From contig CALYLW010000680.1 in the NCBI GenBank assembly GCA_944989445.1, positions 62,001-126,000 on the forward strand: a DNA stretch of 64,000 bases. The letters are read 5' to 3'. Positions 1-11,424 of this stretch are shown piece after piece. Origin of the DNA: Ampullaceana balthica. Its lineage: Eukaryota > Mollusca > Gastropoda > Lymnaeidae. Below the pieces are notes generated by a model. That model made no database searches, had not been told where the DNA came from, and worked only from the letters and a program-made list of their open reading frames with translations. Each line of letters begins with the position of its first letter. Position 1 is the first letter of the stretch. Both the position numbers and the translations under genes were made by a program.

Positions 1-5
1 AAGTG

Positions 6-57
6 AAACATACAAACATACAAACATACAAACATACAAACATACAAAGATACAAAC
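6..57. repeat. 8-bp tandem repeat (ACATACAA)n
   Basis: About six head-to-tail copies of ACATACAA, the last with one substitution. It abuts the LINE fragment that follows. Confidence 0.9.
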
Positions 58-60
58 ACC

Positions 61-975
61 AACTGAGCTTTATATATTAGATACTGCGATTTGTGGAGAC
101 AAAAAGTAATAACATTTAACAATGCACAGAGCGGCATATTGCAAAAAATCTTCAAATATATTTTAAAGAAAGTTTACGGACTCAAGAGTTTATCTTACAT
201 CCCTGAAACTCATCGAAGATCGTAGAACTGTACAATTGACAATGAGAAGATTATTGAGCGTCAGGATTCAACATTTTCATGCCATCTTGAATAGTCCATC
301 AATCACTAATGATAGTGTCATTAACCATCTCTAACGTAGACGTACAAATTAAGAATTGGACCACCCCCCAAATCTGTTTGAGATGAAAAGCTTTACATGG
401 TGTATCAAATGGCAAAGTTCTGGTTTAGACTCCATTCCAACTGAAGTATTCAAGACCAACTGTTATTTTATTGATGTGTCCTTAAGAGTTAATACCCAAA
501 GAATTCTAAGACGCCTCTATAGTTTACATGACAAGTCAAAAATAAATTGTCAAACTTGCAATTAAAACCGTAATTTATCCATGCTCTCAATTGCAGGAAA
601 AATAAAAGCATGTTACATTCTATATAGCATCACTGAAAAGATTGACCAGAATCTACTGTCGAAAACGTCAGCATGAATCCTGAAAAGTACGTTTAACATC
701 AACGTTTTTGAAACTGTGAGTCAGCTAAAAGAAATGTGTAAAGAACGAAACACAGTCTTTTTTTCTCATGTACATTGATTCAGCAAAAGCCTTTAATACA
801 GTCTGTGGAGAATGGCTCTTTATGATAATCCTAAGAGTAATTTGGTCAAGAAAGTTTATATTTGATAATTCATTTACATAACGTCATGCATCTGGGTTGG
901 CTAGGAAAATTTCAACCGGATCAGTCATCACAAAGTTATTCAAAATTGAGATGCAATATTCTAATCACAAACCCA
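61..975 (+). mobile_element. Decayed RTE-type LINE, reverse transcriptase fragment
   Basis: Frame-shifted plus-strand reading recovers landmarks of RTE-like reverse transcriptases in the right order: SGLDSIPTEVF near 420-450, LSIAGKI near 580-605, a stretch like QLKEMCKERNT near 725-755, then DSAKAFNTV near 775-800. Stops and frameshifts occur throughout, so it cannot be active. The whole fragment recurs at 40215-42115 as part of a segmental duplication. In that copy the 64-bp segment near 290-353 is expanded into a 16-unit array; here it is single copy. Confidence 0.7.
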
Positions 976-1929
976 CAACACAAACGAACAAACAAAATTC
1001 GAAGAAACATGTACAAAAAATAATTTTAAAAAACGTCTCATTGTGTTGGAGATCGGTTTATTTTTTAGTCGGCTGACAAAAATAACAGAATGGACATGGC
1101 TGAGGTCGATTGAATTATGGCAGCCGCTCTAGAAAAACAAATATGGTGGTTTTTGTCCGTCGATGTCTAAATGTGCTCTCCCCGACTAGGATGATGAGCG
1201 CACCAATTTAACAATTTCTTGAATGTGCGTCAAGTTTGATGCCTTTAAGGTGCAGATGGTAATATGCCATAATTCTGTCATGATAATATTTATTATAATA
1301 TGCTTTCTGTTCCTGGATGGCCTGGTCTAGGGTACAATTGAAGATCAATTTATCTTTCTCAACTGTCGTTAACGGCTATCTCACGCCTACAGTTTATTGG
1401 TTCACGACCAAGACATGCAGCAACGGTATTTAAATGTTCGATCCTCTTCATGGTTGTTATGAACACTGCCTACGCAGTCATCACTTGATCCGTTGGACAT
1501 TTAAAGTTAACATCCGGATCAATAAAGTTTACCCAGGCTGAATAAATAGAAAGAGAAATATTAACAACACTTATTAAGAATTTTTTTTTAAAAGATGACA
1601 ATCAGTTTATTGAAGCTAACATTATAGTTGCTTTTAAAGTATTTTGACTTTGTTATCTAACATTCGCCAAATAAAAAAGTGCAAAGGAAAAAAATGCTGA
1701 GCTCTCAACAAGATAGTTTTTGGCTTAACAAATATCAACTCTAAAATGTTAATGTTATTAAAATAAGAACTTCATTAATTTTGTTGACAGTGTGTCCAGC
1801 TCTCAGCAGAACCTCTCTTTGACTGGACATATATGACGCGACACTTATTAGTCCACTTAAGACCATAAGGTAGAATCTGTGCCGATCGACTTCACAAATC
1901 AATGCACCAGCACCGAGTTAAATGGACCC

Positions 1930-2060
1930 ACTTCGACCACTGTCCACCAGCACGAGACAGCCTAATCTGGGCCAGCGACAACATAATGGCTTGTCCAAAC
2001 ACTGCCTATTTTGTAATCGAAGGACACTCTAAAGTTGACTGCCAAACGAAACGTCGCTAA
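1930..2060 (+). pseudogene. Possible Gag-like zinc-knuckle fragment
   Basis: A plus-strand reading with one frameshift gives CLFCNRKGHSKVDC, matching the C-x2-C-x4-H-x4-C spacing of a retroviral-type zinc knuckle, followed by basic residues. The duplicate copy at 43094-43466 carries the same sequence interrupted by a hAT-like insertion. Too short and broken to assign to an element; the match could be chance. Confidence 0.35.
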
Positions 2061-2920
2061 AACTCACGCAGTAATAGACAACAGGCACGTCCAGTATCAA
2101 TCAATAAAAGAATTTCCCAGACAGTAAAAAGACAGCCTTAAGATCACATCTTTAACACACTGATGTCAGCCTACGCAAAGCGTATTTTTGTGTTTTAGTC
2201 TATAAATAAAGTTTTCGTATATTGTAATGATCACACAATTGTATGTATTCCTTGTATTTTAATTGAAACCTACATTGCGCTTCTATTCTGTGTTTACATA
2301 GTAGTTTTTATTTTAAATAATAATGATAATATAATACAGGGTATATCAAATCTTAGAAAGTAACCTGAATCGTGCTTAATAATTTTAGATTTTTGGAATG
2401 TTTAACCTTAACATATTTCATAATTACTAGACGCCCCGCGGCATAGCACTACGGCGCAGACTTGCTCATGGAGAGTTCTTTTACCCTTTAATGCACTTTT
2501 TTAGGGCGCCTGCGGCGCCGACCTTTCAAAAGCCTAACTAACTTGTCCTTTGTGATCAATACGAATATAGAACTTTCTGAAATGCACACAAAGTATTTAT
2601 TATAGGGGTTGTAGGCGCCTATGGCACCCCCTTTGTTTTTTTTATTTATAAATAACCATCATCAAATCTCTTTTTACATTGTTCCCTTTTACAAAATTAA
2701 ATATCAGCGAAAACAATGACGTCATATAATTTATTTTTTACAGTGCATATTAATTTGCACACCTTTGATGCATTGGTGCAGTAATTTGGTGCGCTGCTTT
2801 CTAAACTAGTATCTGCTGCACATGCAGCTTTCTGTTGCCTCGCAGGTCCGACCACGAAGAGAATTATATAGAGAGATAGATATATACAGTCACGATAAAT
2901 GTGTGTGTTTATCTTCTCAT
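2061..2920. other. Intron-like stretch of the pseudogene, no gene seen
   Basis: Lies between the two decayed dermatopontin exons. A locally GC-rich patch at about 2430-2640 carries GGCGCC palindromes (TAGGGCGCCTGCGGCGCC and AGGCGCCTATGGC). I cannot classify it. Confidence 0.5.
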
Positions 2921-3417
2921 TTTAAAAGTATTTTAATAAAAATAGCCAGCTACAGTTACTTTGTGTCATATTTAGCCTTCTTGTTATAGATTTAAGGCCG
3001 AAAACGAAACAATGGCTTACCGCTGTGATAGCAGTCATACGTGACACCAGCTCTTTGCCAACCAAACCGCCATCGTCGGTCTTTGTGCGTCCTATGATAA
3101 ATACTGATATAAGAACGATTACTTGGTCCGTATGGACAATTGAAATCCACTTCCTGGTCCCAATCATGCATAGTCGTTAGTACTTGCTGCCATCACCAAG
3201 ATGAGACATAAAAAGATGCAAAGCTGACCTGACATATTATTTTAGGTGTTCGGCTGTTAATGATAAAGAGTAACTTTTATTAAAACATTTAAAAAAAACA
3301 ACACGCATTCATGATAAATTTGAAATTTTTATAAAACAATAACCAAATACAACTCTCATATAGACATGGCTATAAAAAATATATTTAAAAAAAAACATAA
3401 AATAAAAAAAACAACTT

Positions 3418-3899
3418 TAAAATAAAGGTTTTGACTATAAATCCTTTATGTAAGAGACATAACTAAAATAATGTTCATTATAATACCGAGCGCAAGACCA
3501 TCTAAAAATACAAAAAGCAGTTATGTCTTAAAACATGTTTAATATAATGCGCACCGATCAGGAATATGTTTATAAAAAGTGTTGTCAATAAAATACGCAC
3601 CTTATTGCGCGACAGAGGTTGTTCAATTAATACGCACCGCGACGCTCTATCTCAAAAAATAGACATGATACATAGGAATAAATAAAATAATCTAAAAAAT
3701 CAATAATTTAATTACGGTACATGCGATCGATCTGAAATTTTGATACATCGTTTTTTTATCATCGGCACAAAACTACCTGCAAAATTTCAGCTCGCTAGCT
3801 TACGAGTAAGTGGGTTAAAAATCGATCCAAAGTTTGGCGACAATCAAGCAAGCAAGCAAGGTTCAAACAGACACCATGAGTTAATATAAAGGATTTAAA
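3418..3899 (+). mobile_element. Short interspersed element, subfamily B (ATAAAGGATTT end)
   Basis: Begins with a GTTTTGACTATAAATCC block and ends with GAGTTAATATAAAGGATTT. Internal hallmarks are repeated ATAATGCGCACC / ATACGCACC blocks and CAAAATTTCAGCTCGCTAGC. Near-identical copies lie at 11425-12455 (split), 20343-20824 and 50005-50473. No coding capacity. Confidence 0.8.
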
Positions 3900-4065
3900 A
3901 ACACACACACTGGAAATTGTGCGAGAAATTGGGTGTCTCAACAAAGAGTGGAAACTAACAAATTTAAAAGCTCTTATAAAAATGGAAAGACGATAAATCA
4001 AAATCATAGATAATCGTAGAGTGCAATAATCTTCTGTATAGAATGAGCGTCTGTAACAGATAATC
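3900..4065 (+). mobile_element. 3' tail of a CR1/L2-type LINE
   Basis: A decayed C-terminal stretch (FKALIKMERR-like) is followed by GTGCAATAATCTTCTG, GAATGAGCGTCTGTAAC and AGATAATC. The same tail occurs at 25780-25855 and 44880-45010. Confidence 0.55.
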
Positions 4066-4159
4066 AAATTGGTCTGAATAAACGTTTATTTAAAATATAA
4101 TCGAACATTTGTCTGAGAGCCCGATGCAGCCATCAATAGAGCCACATCTGGCTCTCGAG

Positions 4160-4304
4160 CCATGGTTTCCCTACCCCTGCCTTAGAGGAAACGGCATAGA
4201 AAAGAAGTGGGAAGATGAGGATGTTGAGATCCGGGCTTATAATCGGGAGATGAAGAAAATAATGTTACAGTATAATAGAAAAATCGAAGAGTTGAAATCG
4301 GATT
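4160..4304 (+). other. Short coding-like segment shared with 49425-49567
   Basis: The frame ends in IRAYNREMKKIMLQYNRKI followed by EELKSD and a stop. The copy at 49425-49567 keeps the frame and stop, with only a few changes in this stretch (NREKKKILLRCNRKI). The segment is Lys/Glu/Arg-rich and could form a short helix. Upstream sequence differs between the copies and there is no clear ATG, so it may be the last exon of an unseen gene or the end of a transposon frame. Confidence 0.35.
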
Positions 4305-4475
4305 AAGGATATAAATAAAAGTGTCTATATACATAATACTCTTCGTGGGACAATGCGAGACACCGTGCAAATATGTGGAACCGAGCATGACGAATGACCC
4401 TCGCTGGGTCAACTAATCACAGTTGACTGGTTGCAAGCGAAGTATGTGGGGGGAATGTCTTGAGACCAGCAATGT

Positions 4476-5512
4476 TGTTAAATCCCTTTTATTAACTTCA
4501 CGGCCGCCTCTGTCGTCATCTCTCTATCTCTCTCTCTGTCGTTCTGTCGTGATCTCTGTCTGGGCGGGCGGAAAAACAAAAGTCAAAAATGACCCACTTC
4601 CCATCATTCGATGGAGCTGAAATTTAGCACAAAGATCCGTGTCACCTAACAATGCATCGTACCAAAATTGCAGATCGATCAAACGTGTCGTAATTAAATT
4701 AATGCATTTTTATGTTTATCCTTATATAACATATGTAATCAAATTCACGGTTTGTTAATGTTTTTTCTCCACGTGAGAGTTTGAGTTGACGCATTTGACG
4801 TCAACCGTCGTGCCGACAACCCCTCACGTACCCATCCCCCGTTATTAAAGACAGGGGACATCACTCGGTGTCAGTCTGTAAATGTTTGTCGCTTTGGAAC
4901 ATAATCAATACTTTTAGTTCTGTCTCATATATAAGGGATTTATAGTCAAAAATTTTGTTTTTATGGGGTCTTTTTTTTAAATCCCTTATATTAACTTCAT
5001 CGCCGTCTCATCATCTCTCTCTATCTTAGGCAAGTGGAAAAACAAAAGTAAAAATGACCCATTTTCCGTGATCCGATCGAGCTGAAATGTGGCACACGGT
5101 CCCGTTTCACCTAACAATGCATCGTATCAAAATTTCAGATCGATCAAACGTGTCGTAATTAAATTAATGCATTTTTAGTTTACCTCTATATAAAGTGTGT
5201 AATTCAAATTCACTGTGTGTGTTGTATTTTTTCCACGTGAAAATTTGAGTTGACGCGTGAAGCGACCCATCGAAGTACCGGCGTGCTTTTGTTTACATTT
5301 TACGTGTCACGCTGAGCTCGGTCAAGCGAATCGGTGACCAGACTTTTCCCCTCCTCCCCCCTCCCCCCCCCGGGTTATGAAGCAAAGTTGAGTTAAGACA
5401 GATTCAGTCTGTAAATGTTGTCGCCTTTGAAAATAATCAATACTGTTAGTTATGTCTCATATATAAGGATTTATAGTCAAAAACTTTGTTTTTACGGGTT
5501 TGTTTTATTTAC
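4476..5512 (-). mobile_element. Two tandem copies of the ATAAGGGATTT short element, subfamily A
   Basis: Reverse-complement copies at about 4476-4960 and 4972-5512, each starting AAATCCCTTATATTAACTTC and carrying the CCGTGATCCGATCGAGCTGA-like block and a TCTCATATATAAGGGATTTATAG block. They sit head to tail. Confidence 0.8.
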
Positions 5513-5643
5513 ATCTTTCCCTCCGTTCATTAGCGAACATAAACACCGCCTCTCCAGGCATGCGCAACGGTGTGAACCCGCAGAAAGTGTGTACCTCAGT
5601 CGCTCCTGTGTCCTCTTTCGTTGTTTCTTCACATTGTGCATGT

Positions 5644-5714
5644 ATTTCGTAGTGTATTGGTTATTACATCCGCCTGACATGCGAAAGCTCTTAGTTCAAG
5701 CCCAAGAAGCAACA
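5644..5714 (+). pseudogene. tRNA-Val-like pseudogene
   Basis: The sequence follows tRNA-Val layout: an A-box-like GTAGTGTATTGGTTA, an anticodon arm CGCCTGACATGCG whose loop gives GAC, then a degraded B box (AGTTCAAGCCC). The acceptor stem pairs poorly, so this is a pseudogene or the head of a tRNA-derived SINE. Confidence 0.55.
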
Positions 5715-6238
5715 TTTTTTTTAATTTTTAAAAATGCTTATGCACGTTCTTTTTCCACCCTTTCTTAGCTGAACATAAACACCGCTTTGCATGTCACGGG
5801 AAAAAAATCATCGTTCAATGTTATACCAATTCCTTCACCAGGTCTGTTGCTATTGGTCGCATATTTCTGGGAAAAGTTCATGGGTCGTGGTTGTTGCTCT
5901 CCAACTTGGCTTCCTGGCTGTAATATTTGTTTCTCAACATTGGGAATAACTTCGACGACGAGCATCTCCGTGTCCTCAGTGACGGAAACGTAGTCATACA
6001 TTCCCAAAAATACGCTCAGTACATGGGATTCCTTCAAGGGTAATATGTGACAAAGCAGAAATTGTGGCGATGTCCGAAGTACTTCCTAAAAATGCTTTGG
6101 TGGTCCCCAAACGTTCACATCGCGTTGTTCCCATGTGTTAGTGCTACTGTTTGTGTCCCCTTCACCCCCTCCCTCTTTGCACTATCTATGAGCAACAGAT
6201 CTCAGGCGTATGCTACGCCGCGGAGTATGGTACGCCGC
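5715..6238. other. No gene recognised
   Basis: An open frame of about 90 codons crosses 5765-6037 on the minus strand, but with no domain, leader or splice context that I recognise. CTACGCCGCGGAGTATGGTA and a shorter repeat of it occur near 6209-6245. Confidence 0.4.
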
Positions 6239-7099
6239 GGAGTGTATAGTTGACTATGTTCAATATAATATGCACCCGCGCGAAAGACTAACATAAACAT
6301 TTACAGACTGAACGTGACCGAACTCCTCATGCTGTAAAACATGGGGATGTGGTCATCAAGGGCTGGGGTGAAACTCCAGTGACCCCGTGAAGGTCAATTA
6401 TAGAACCATGCTACACATGCTACATAGAGATATACTAAAAATTCATTCATTTTTATTACGGTACGTTTGATGGATCTGAAATTTTGAAACAATGCATTGT
6501 TAGGTGGCAAAAGTCTATGTGCAAAATTTCAGATCAATCGGATCACGGAAAGTGGGTCATTTTGTACTTTTGTTTTTCAGCGGGACCACAACTGACAGAA
6601 AGAGAGACAAGGACGGCAAAGTTAATATAAGGGCACTGAATTAAACAACCCGTAAAAAGAAAGTTTTTGACTATAAATCCTTTTATTTGAGACATAATAA
6701 AAGTATTTATTATGTCAAAATAAACACGCAACGCGCGACAGACTAGCTTAAACATTTACAGATCAGGAATATATTAATAAAAGTATGTTAAATATAATAC
6801 GCATCGAACCGCGCGATAGGAACATTTTAAAATGGTTATTCAATATAATGCGCATGGTGCGACAGTCTAGCACAAAATTTACATGATTTTAGAGATAAAC
6901 TTAAAAAATCATTAATTCAATTACGGTCATTCGATAGATCTGAATTTTTTATACAAAAGTCTATGTGCAAAATTTCAGCTCGATAGCATCACCAGAAGTG
7001 CATCACTTTTTACTTTTATTTTTCCGTGGGACCCAGAGATCACGACAGACAGACAGACAGACAAGACCGCGAAGTTAATATAAGGGAATTAAAAGGGAG
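6239..7099 (+). mobile_element. Two adjacent short elements, subfamilies A and C
   Basis: 6239-6640 is a subfamily A copy that starts internally (TTCAATATAATATGCACC) and ends GTTAATATAAGGGCA. 6643-7099 is a subfamily C copy from AACCCGTAAAAAGAAAG to GAAGTTAATATAAGGGAATT. The same pair, with a subfamily B copy between them, occurs at 49582-50898. Confidence 0.75.
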
Positions 7100-8060
7100 A
7101 AAATTACCAGGTAGAGGATCGTCAAATTAAAAACAAGGGTTACGAAATTGACAGAGTGGGAGTATTTATTGGAAGATAGGGTGGGGTGTTTTGCTGTAGG
7201 TGGTTAGGACATAGTGATTAAGGTGGAATGGTTTATGGGGTTAAGGTTAGAGTCGAAACGGGACACGGGATGTGTGAATCGTGGAGTAAGGGAATCCGTA
7301 CTCAGAAAAAATAAGTGGTACAATATAAACGAAACACTAAGTGGTACAGTATAGATGAAACATCACGTGTACATGAATATTGTTTGATGGGCCAGAAAGG
7401 AGTTTATAGTTTAGGATACATTCACTTAAAAGCACCGTTCTCTTTCGGGATGGATAGATGCTTTCTTTCTAAGGAACTCACATTTTTTTCATAAATTCAT
7501 CTTCTCCCTCATTTCTGATCCCTTTTAGCTTTCTCTTCGCCTACTAACAGGTCGAAACAGAAATTGATCCACTCTGCACCAAGACTCCTTTATTATTATA
7601 TTTATTTTCCTATTATAGGGCTTGGATAACTTGGAGTCTCTTTTCGTAAGTCAAATTTTGGTTATGATTGGGCTTTCGTATCTCAGGGTGCCAATGTATA
7701 AATGTGTTGATATAAAGATTCAAGCTGCACTTAAGGAAGCAAAATTCAACGACATTACTAAAACAGACACACAAATCTAACATTAAACTTTGAAGAAACG
7801 TGTGTGTTTCATGACTTATTTCAATTACATACCACAAATGATACAGACTGGTCAACAGTGTTGACAATTTTATCAGATTTTCCTGCTGAAACCATACAAT
7901 TATGTTCACACTGTATTCCTAACAATAAAATTTTAATATATTTAAAAAACAAAAACAAATTATCGTGAAAAAAGATGTAAGTTTCAGCAGCATAACCGGT
8001 GGTAAAAATGAAGAAAATAATTAAAATCTTTAAATCCACTCAAATAATTGATAGTCAACG
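7100..8060. repeat. Segmental duplicate of about 50900-51970
   Basis: Co-linear, same-orientation match over most of the block. Shared landmarks are GGTTAGGACATAGTGATTAA, GGGACACGGGATGTG, AAACGAAACACTAAGTG and TATTATAGGGCTTGGA. No gene recognised. This copy lacks the small insertion present at 51406-51571. Confidence 0.75.
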
Positions 8061-8674
8061 GAATACATAACATGTGACGTATTTGATGATTGGATTATAT
8101 TATTTTTAGAAAACTGTGACGTAAAACACAAAATTCCGAGAGCACCTTTAGTGAACCGTTCATTGTGCATTAAAGTTTTCCGTCGATTTTCGTTGTAAGC
8201 TAAATTTTAATTTTTTTGTTACATGTAACTTGAATAATTTTCCGAATATATGTCTATGCGCACAGCATCAGCTTTTAAATAAATCAAGCATGGCTGACTG
8301 GGGCCCCCCCTCCCGTTGGGGCCCCTGAATAAATTCGTGGGATTCACCACTTGGGCGGCGGCCTGGCTAGTGGTACAAAAATATATTTGGTTTGCAAATT
8401 TATTTAAAATTGACTCGATTCTATACGTACTATTTCTCTCAATCGAAAATATTCTGAGCTTATTTTATGTTTTTGGCTCATTGTCGTTATTTTATTTTTT
8501 TCGTTGATTCCACTGCTTTCACAACTTTTAGTGGACACAAATCTTTAAAAGATTCTTTATATCACAAACACATAATTAAAGTCTCTCCAAGCCCACTCAG
8601 TCCACAGAAGTACAATCGATACTTCTTAGCTACCTATATGATCATTTGCATTGATTTCTTTATTTATAAAAAAA
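8061..8674. other. No gene recognised
   Basis: AT-rich. The last 80 bp (from about 8590) matches 47110-47195, the flank of a hAT-like element. A GGGGCCCCCCC/GGGGCCCC patch at about 8300-8330 is unexplained. Confidence 0.4.
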
Positions 8675-9443
8675 TAGGGCTGCGGAAAATTAACGATTAA
8701 TTTCTCGGTTTTTCAATAAAATTTTTAAAGATTAAATTTTTTTTAACGATTAAGTGACCCACCACTTGTAAATGTACTGGAAGTCCTAAACTTATAAAAA
8801 TAAACTAATTTCCGGATGATTACACGAACATTTTAGTTTTAAACTATTGACTGACGTGAATGTTCAAAATGTTTATTTAGGTTATTGTTTTCCTCCTATG
8901 CATTGATCCCTCTAAGTCTAAGCTTCGTTGGTCCGTGTATAAAGTTTTAAAAAACTCGTGTGGAAAGTTGCAAAACGTCCATTTTTGTGCAATATTTTAC
9001 CAAATTTGCAGCGCGGTGATTCTAAACTCCTGCGTGGTGTCGTTCAAATAACTATGCAGCCGCTCTGCTTAAAAGGAACTTTACTACCATGCTTATATAA
9101 TCACCTGCAAACCGAACATCAACTAGAGTATCGCAAACTTCAGCTGAGACAATCTAAAGCTATGTGAACGATCGTTCAGCTCGGCTGGTTATATTGTAAA
9201 TCAGTCCTGCTACTTCACTTGAACCAAATAATGTCAATACACTTGTCTGTTTGTCTTGTTTGTTAAAAGACGTCATATAAAGAAGACATTCCAGTGTTAT
9301 TTCGATTTCGACAAGTATTTTAATAAATGTTACGTATGACACCATACATTTCAATTTTGGTCTTTAATCGAAATTAACGATTAATTAATCGTAATTTTTC
9401 AAAGGGTAACGAATTAAATTTAAATTGATAGTTAACAGCCCTA
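8675..9443. mobile_element. Non-autonomous hAT-like element
   Basis: Bounded by TAGGGCTGCGG and CAGCCCTA, with subterminal AATTAACGATTAA-type blocks in opposite orientation, the same ends as the element at 30861-32366. The paralogous sequence near 47190-47220 runs straight across the site without the insert. The flanking 8-mers no longer match well, so the target duplication is decayed. No transposase frame remains. Confidence 0.75.
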
Positions 9444-9997
9444 AACAAATTTTTTAATTAAAATGTTTCGTTTTTCCTTAAAAAAAATGATTTTGCATAA
9501 ATGTAATGCATTAGCGACAACTAAATAAAAGCTGTGTATATTATCGAATTGTGACGATCCTATCAGTGGCCAATAGTGTGTTCGTGAGACAAAAACTTAT
9601 TATACCTGTCTTAAATTATTATTTTTACGAAACAAATCGCAATATTACGGTATCTTTCGTTTGCTTTCTTTGTAAAAAGATTAAAGACATTGTCATATCA
9701 AGCTCGGAATTAATGTAAGAAGTCTTTTCGTCGTTTGCTTTTTTTTGCGCTTAAGTACAATTATCTTCGAAATTTATTATATATATTTTATTTTTCATTT
9801 AAAGCTTGTTTGAATACAGAGAACGTGTAATAGTTTAATTGTTTAATAAGTATTTAATTAAATTTCTTTCTTTAATTTCTATCATTCCGAAAAGATCTTG
9901 ATCTAATTCAAATGAAATTCCCAAATTTCGTACCTGTACCTTTAGAGTACATTTATATGCAGAGGTAGTTTGCAGTTAAGTTAAAAGTTGTACTCAC

Positions 9998-10215
9998 CTT
10001 GAAATGGACGTCAAAGTCTGAATTGCTTGGCGCGGCAAAAGGTTTGACTGCGAGTTTACAGATCAGCTCGAACTACCTGGATAATCAGAAATTGACAACA
10101 CAAGAGGGCTCCAAGTCTTTACACATAAAATTATACTTGATGACTTGCTGGAGTTTAAGCGAAGATTCTCAAATAGATTTTTCTGTATTTTCTGGGCATT
10201 TTAAAAACGTATAAC
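9998..10215 (-). promoter_or_regulatory. Decayed promoter and leader exon, likely of the 1.1-3.25 kb pseudogene
   Basis: Homologous to the leader exon at 48073-48210. The donor is intact (CATTTCAAG then GTGAGT, junction at 9998/9997). The TATATAAG of the other copy reads TGTGTAAAG here, so the TATA box is lost. It lies 6.7 kb upstream, in transcription terms, of the pseudogene's retained acceptor at 3253. Linking the exons is inference from the matched layout of the paralog. Confidence 0.45.
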
Positions 10216-10910
10216 AGTTACGATTGTAGATTTGTTATAAAAAAAAGTTTTACAAAAATTAAAAAATTAATACATTTTTTTTGAACAAACTGAGGTAAAC
10301 AAAATTGTTAAAGAAATTTTTTTAATATTTTAAAATTTTAATTAATTTAGAATCTTTCAAACTTTGGGTTAAGATAAAGATGTTAAATAGAGAAATGTCT
10401 TGAAATTTGTCTTTAAAACTCTTATTTATCCAAAGCGTCGGACTATTTTCCTCAGCAAAAGCTTTTTATATTTATTTTGTTTTTAGATGTTCAAAAGTTT
10501 GTGGACCATTGGGCTATGTGATGAACATACAACTCGATTTTTGCATCAGAAAATCTGTCAAAGTTGAGAAATACTGTGTTATATAAGTGTTTATATTATG
10601 TACGCTGCATCAGTTTGTTTCTTTACGTGCTCATAAAATGACGAGGTTTATTGTTATTCATTAGATTTTATTCAACTCCCTCCATCATGTAACAGGACAA
10701 TAAAATTGTGAATACTTACTTTACAATAAACCTACTTCTTCCAAACTTGAAAAACAAGGTACTTTGATGGTGTTTCTTTGTCGAAGCTTAACCTTTCCCA
10801 AAGTTTTTCACATGTTGATTGCGCGATCGTCCATCGATGGAAGTCATAGGGTGTGAAGTATAATAAAGTAGAGTAGTACCTTTGAGATACGAAATTAAAT
10901 CGTTCGGGAG
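10216..10910. repeat. Segmental duplicate of about 48270-48900
   Basis: Same orientation as its partner. Landmarks are GATGAACATAC with CATCAGAAAATC, and CAAACTTGAAAAACAAGG. A related GATGAACA...CATCAGAAAAT motif also lies at about 15390 and 52710, near other dermatopontin flanks. Confidence 0.7.
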
Positions 10911-11069
10911 TCATTTTTGTATCCCAGATTCTTCGTAAGATCGGTCCACTTTTATATGTACATTGCTTAATTCGTTCAAGAAAACACCACTTTTAATTTT
11001 ATAACACAAAATAAATGACACTGCACTGTAAACATTAGTGTACACAGTTTTATCTTAATTATATACGGG

Positions 11070-11300
11070 GATACGGTGGTCGAGTGGCAGCGCGCTTAAC
11101 TAATGTACTGATGTTCACAGGTTCGAATCCATGTGAAGGCAACGATTTGTTCCCGGATGGGTACCTAACACGAGTTAGGCTGTTGGTTAATGCGTGGAAC
11201 CCTCATAGCCGTGGCCTGCGAACGCTGCATCACTTGCCAACAGATCATCCGTCATGGTCTGTGGACGCAATTATCTTCTGCATAGAAGGCAATGTCAAAT
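11070..11300 (+). mobile_element. tRNA-derived SINE
   Basis: A pol III promoter is visible: A box TGGTCGAGTGG and B box GGTTCGAATCC. These are followed by a body with GTGGCCTGCGAACGCTGCAT, CATCCGTCATGGTCTG and the tail GGACGCAATTATCTTCTG. The same element is reversed at 19481-19750. The tail resembles the LINE tail at 25780-25855. Confidence 0.85.
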
Positions 11301-11424
11301 GGTGAGAGTGGGGTCAGAGAAGGAGAAAAGTTGGCATAAAAGATGAAGCTGAAGAGAAAGAGCGCTTATAGCAGCAATCACTTACGGAAATGATTGACTT
11401 AAAATTAGGAAATAAAAAAAACAG

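Larger units (their letters stand above)
1120..3253 (-). pseudogene. Dermatopontin-like pseudogene, two decayed exons (paralog of the 42-44 kb gene)
   Basis: Exon 1 lies at about 3235 down to 3021, with the ATG at 3235 and a retained GTAAGC donor. Exon 2 lies at about 1537 down to 1120, with a retained ATTCAG acceptor and an AATAAA signal about 60-90 bp further on. A splice acceptor (TTAACAG) also remains at 3254-3255, just upstream of the ATG, implying a non-coding leader exon. Relative to the intact paralog at 42297-44667, exon 1 has a 2-bp deletion near 3169 and another indel in the next 30 bp. Exon 2 has a 1-bp deletion that makes a TAG where the paralog reads VVTGVGS. Recognisable remains include WVNFIDPDVNFKCP and LGREPINC. 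A dead copy from a segmental duplication. Confidence 0.85.

Noticed and set aside
5644..5714. Functional tRNA-Val
   Set aside because: The acceptor stem does not pair and the B box is degraded.
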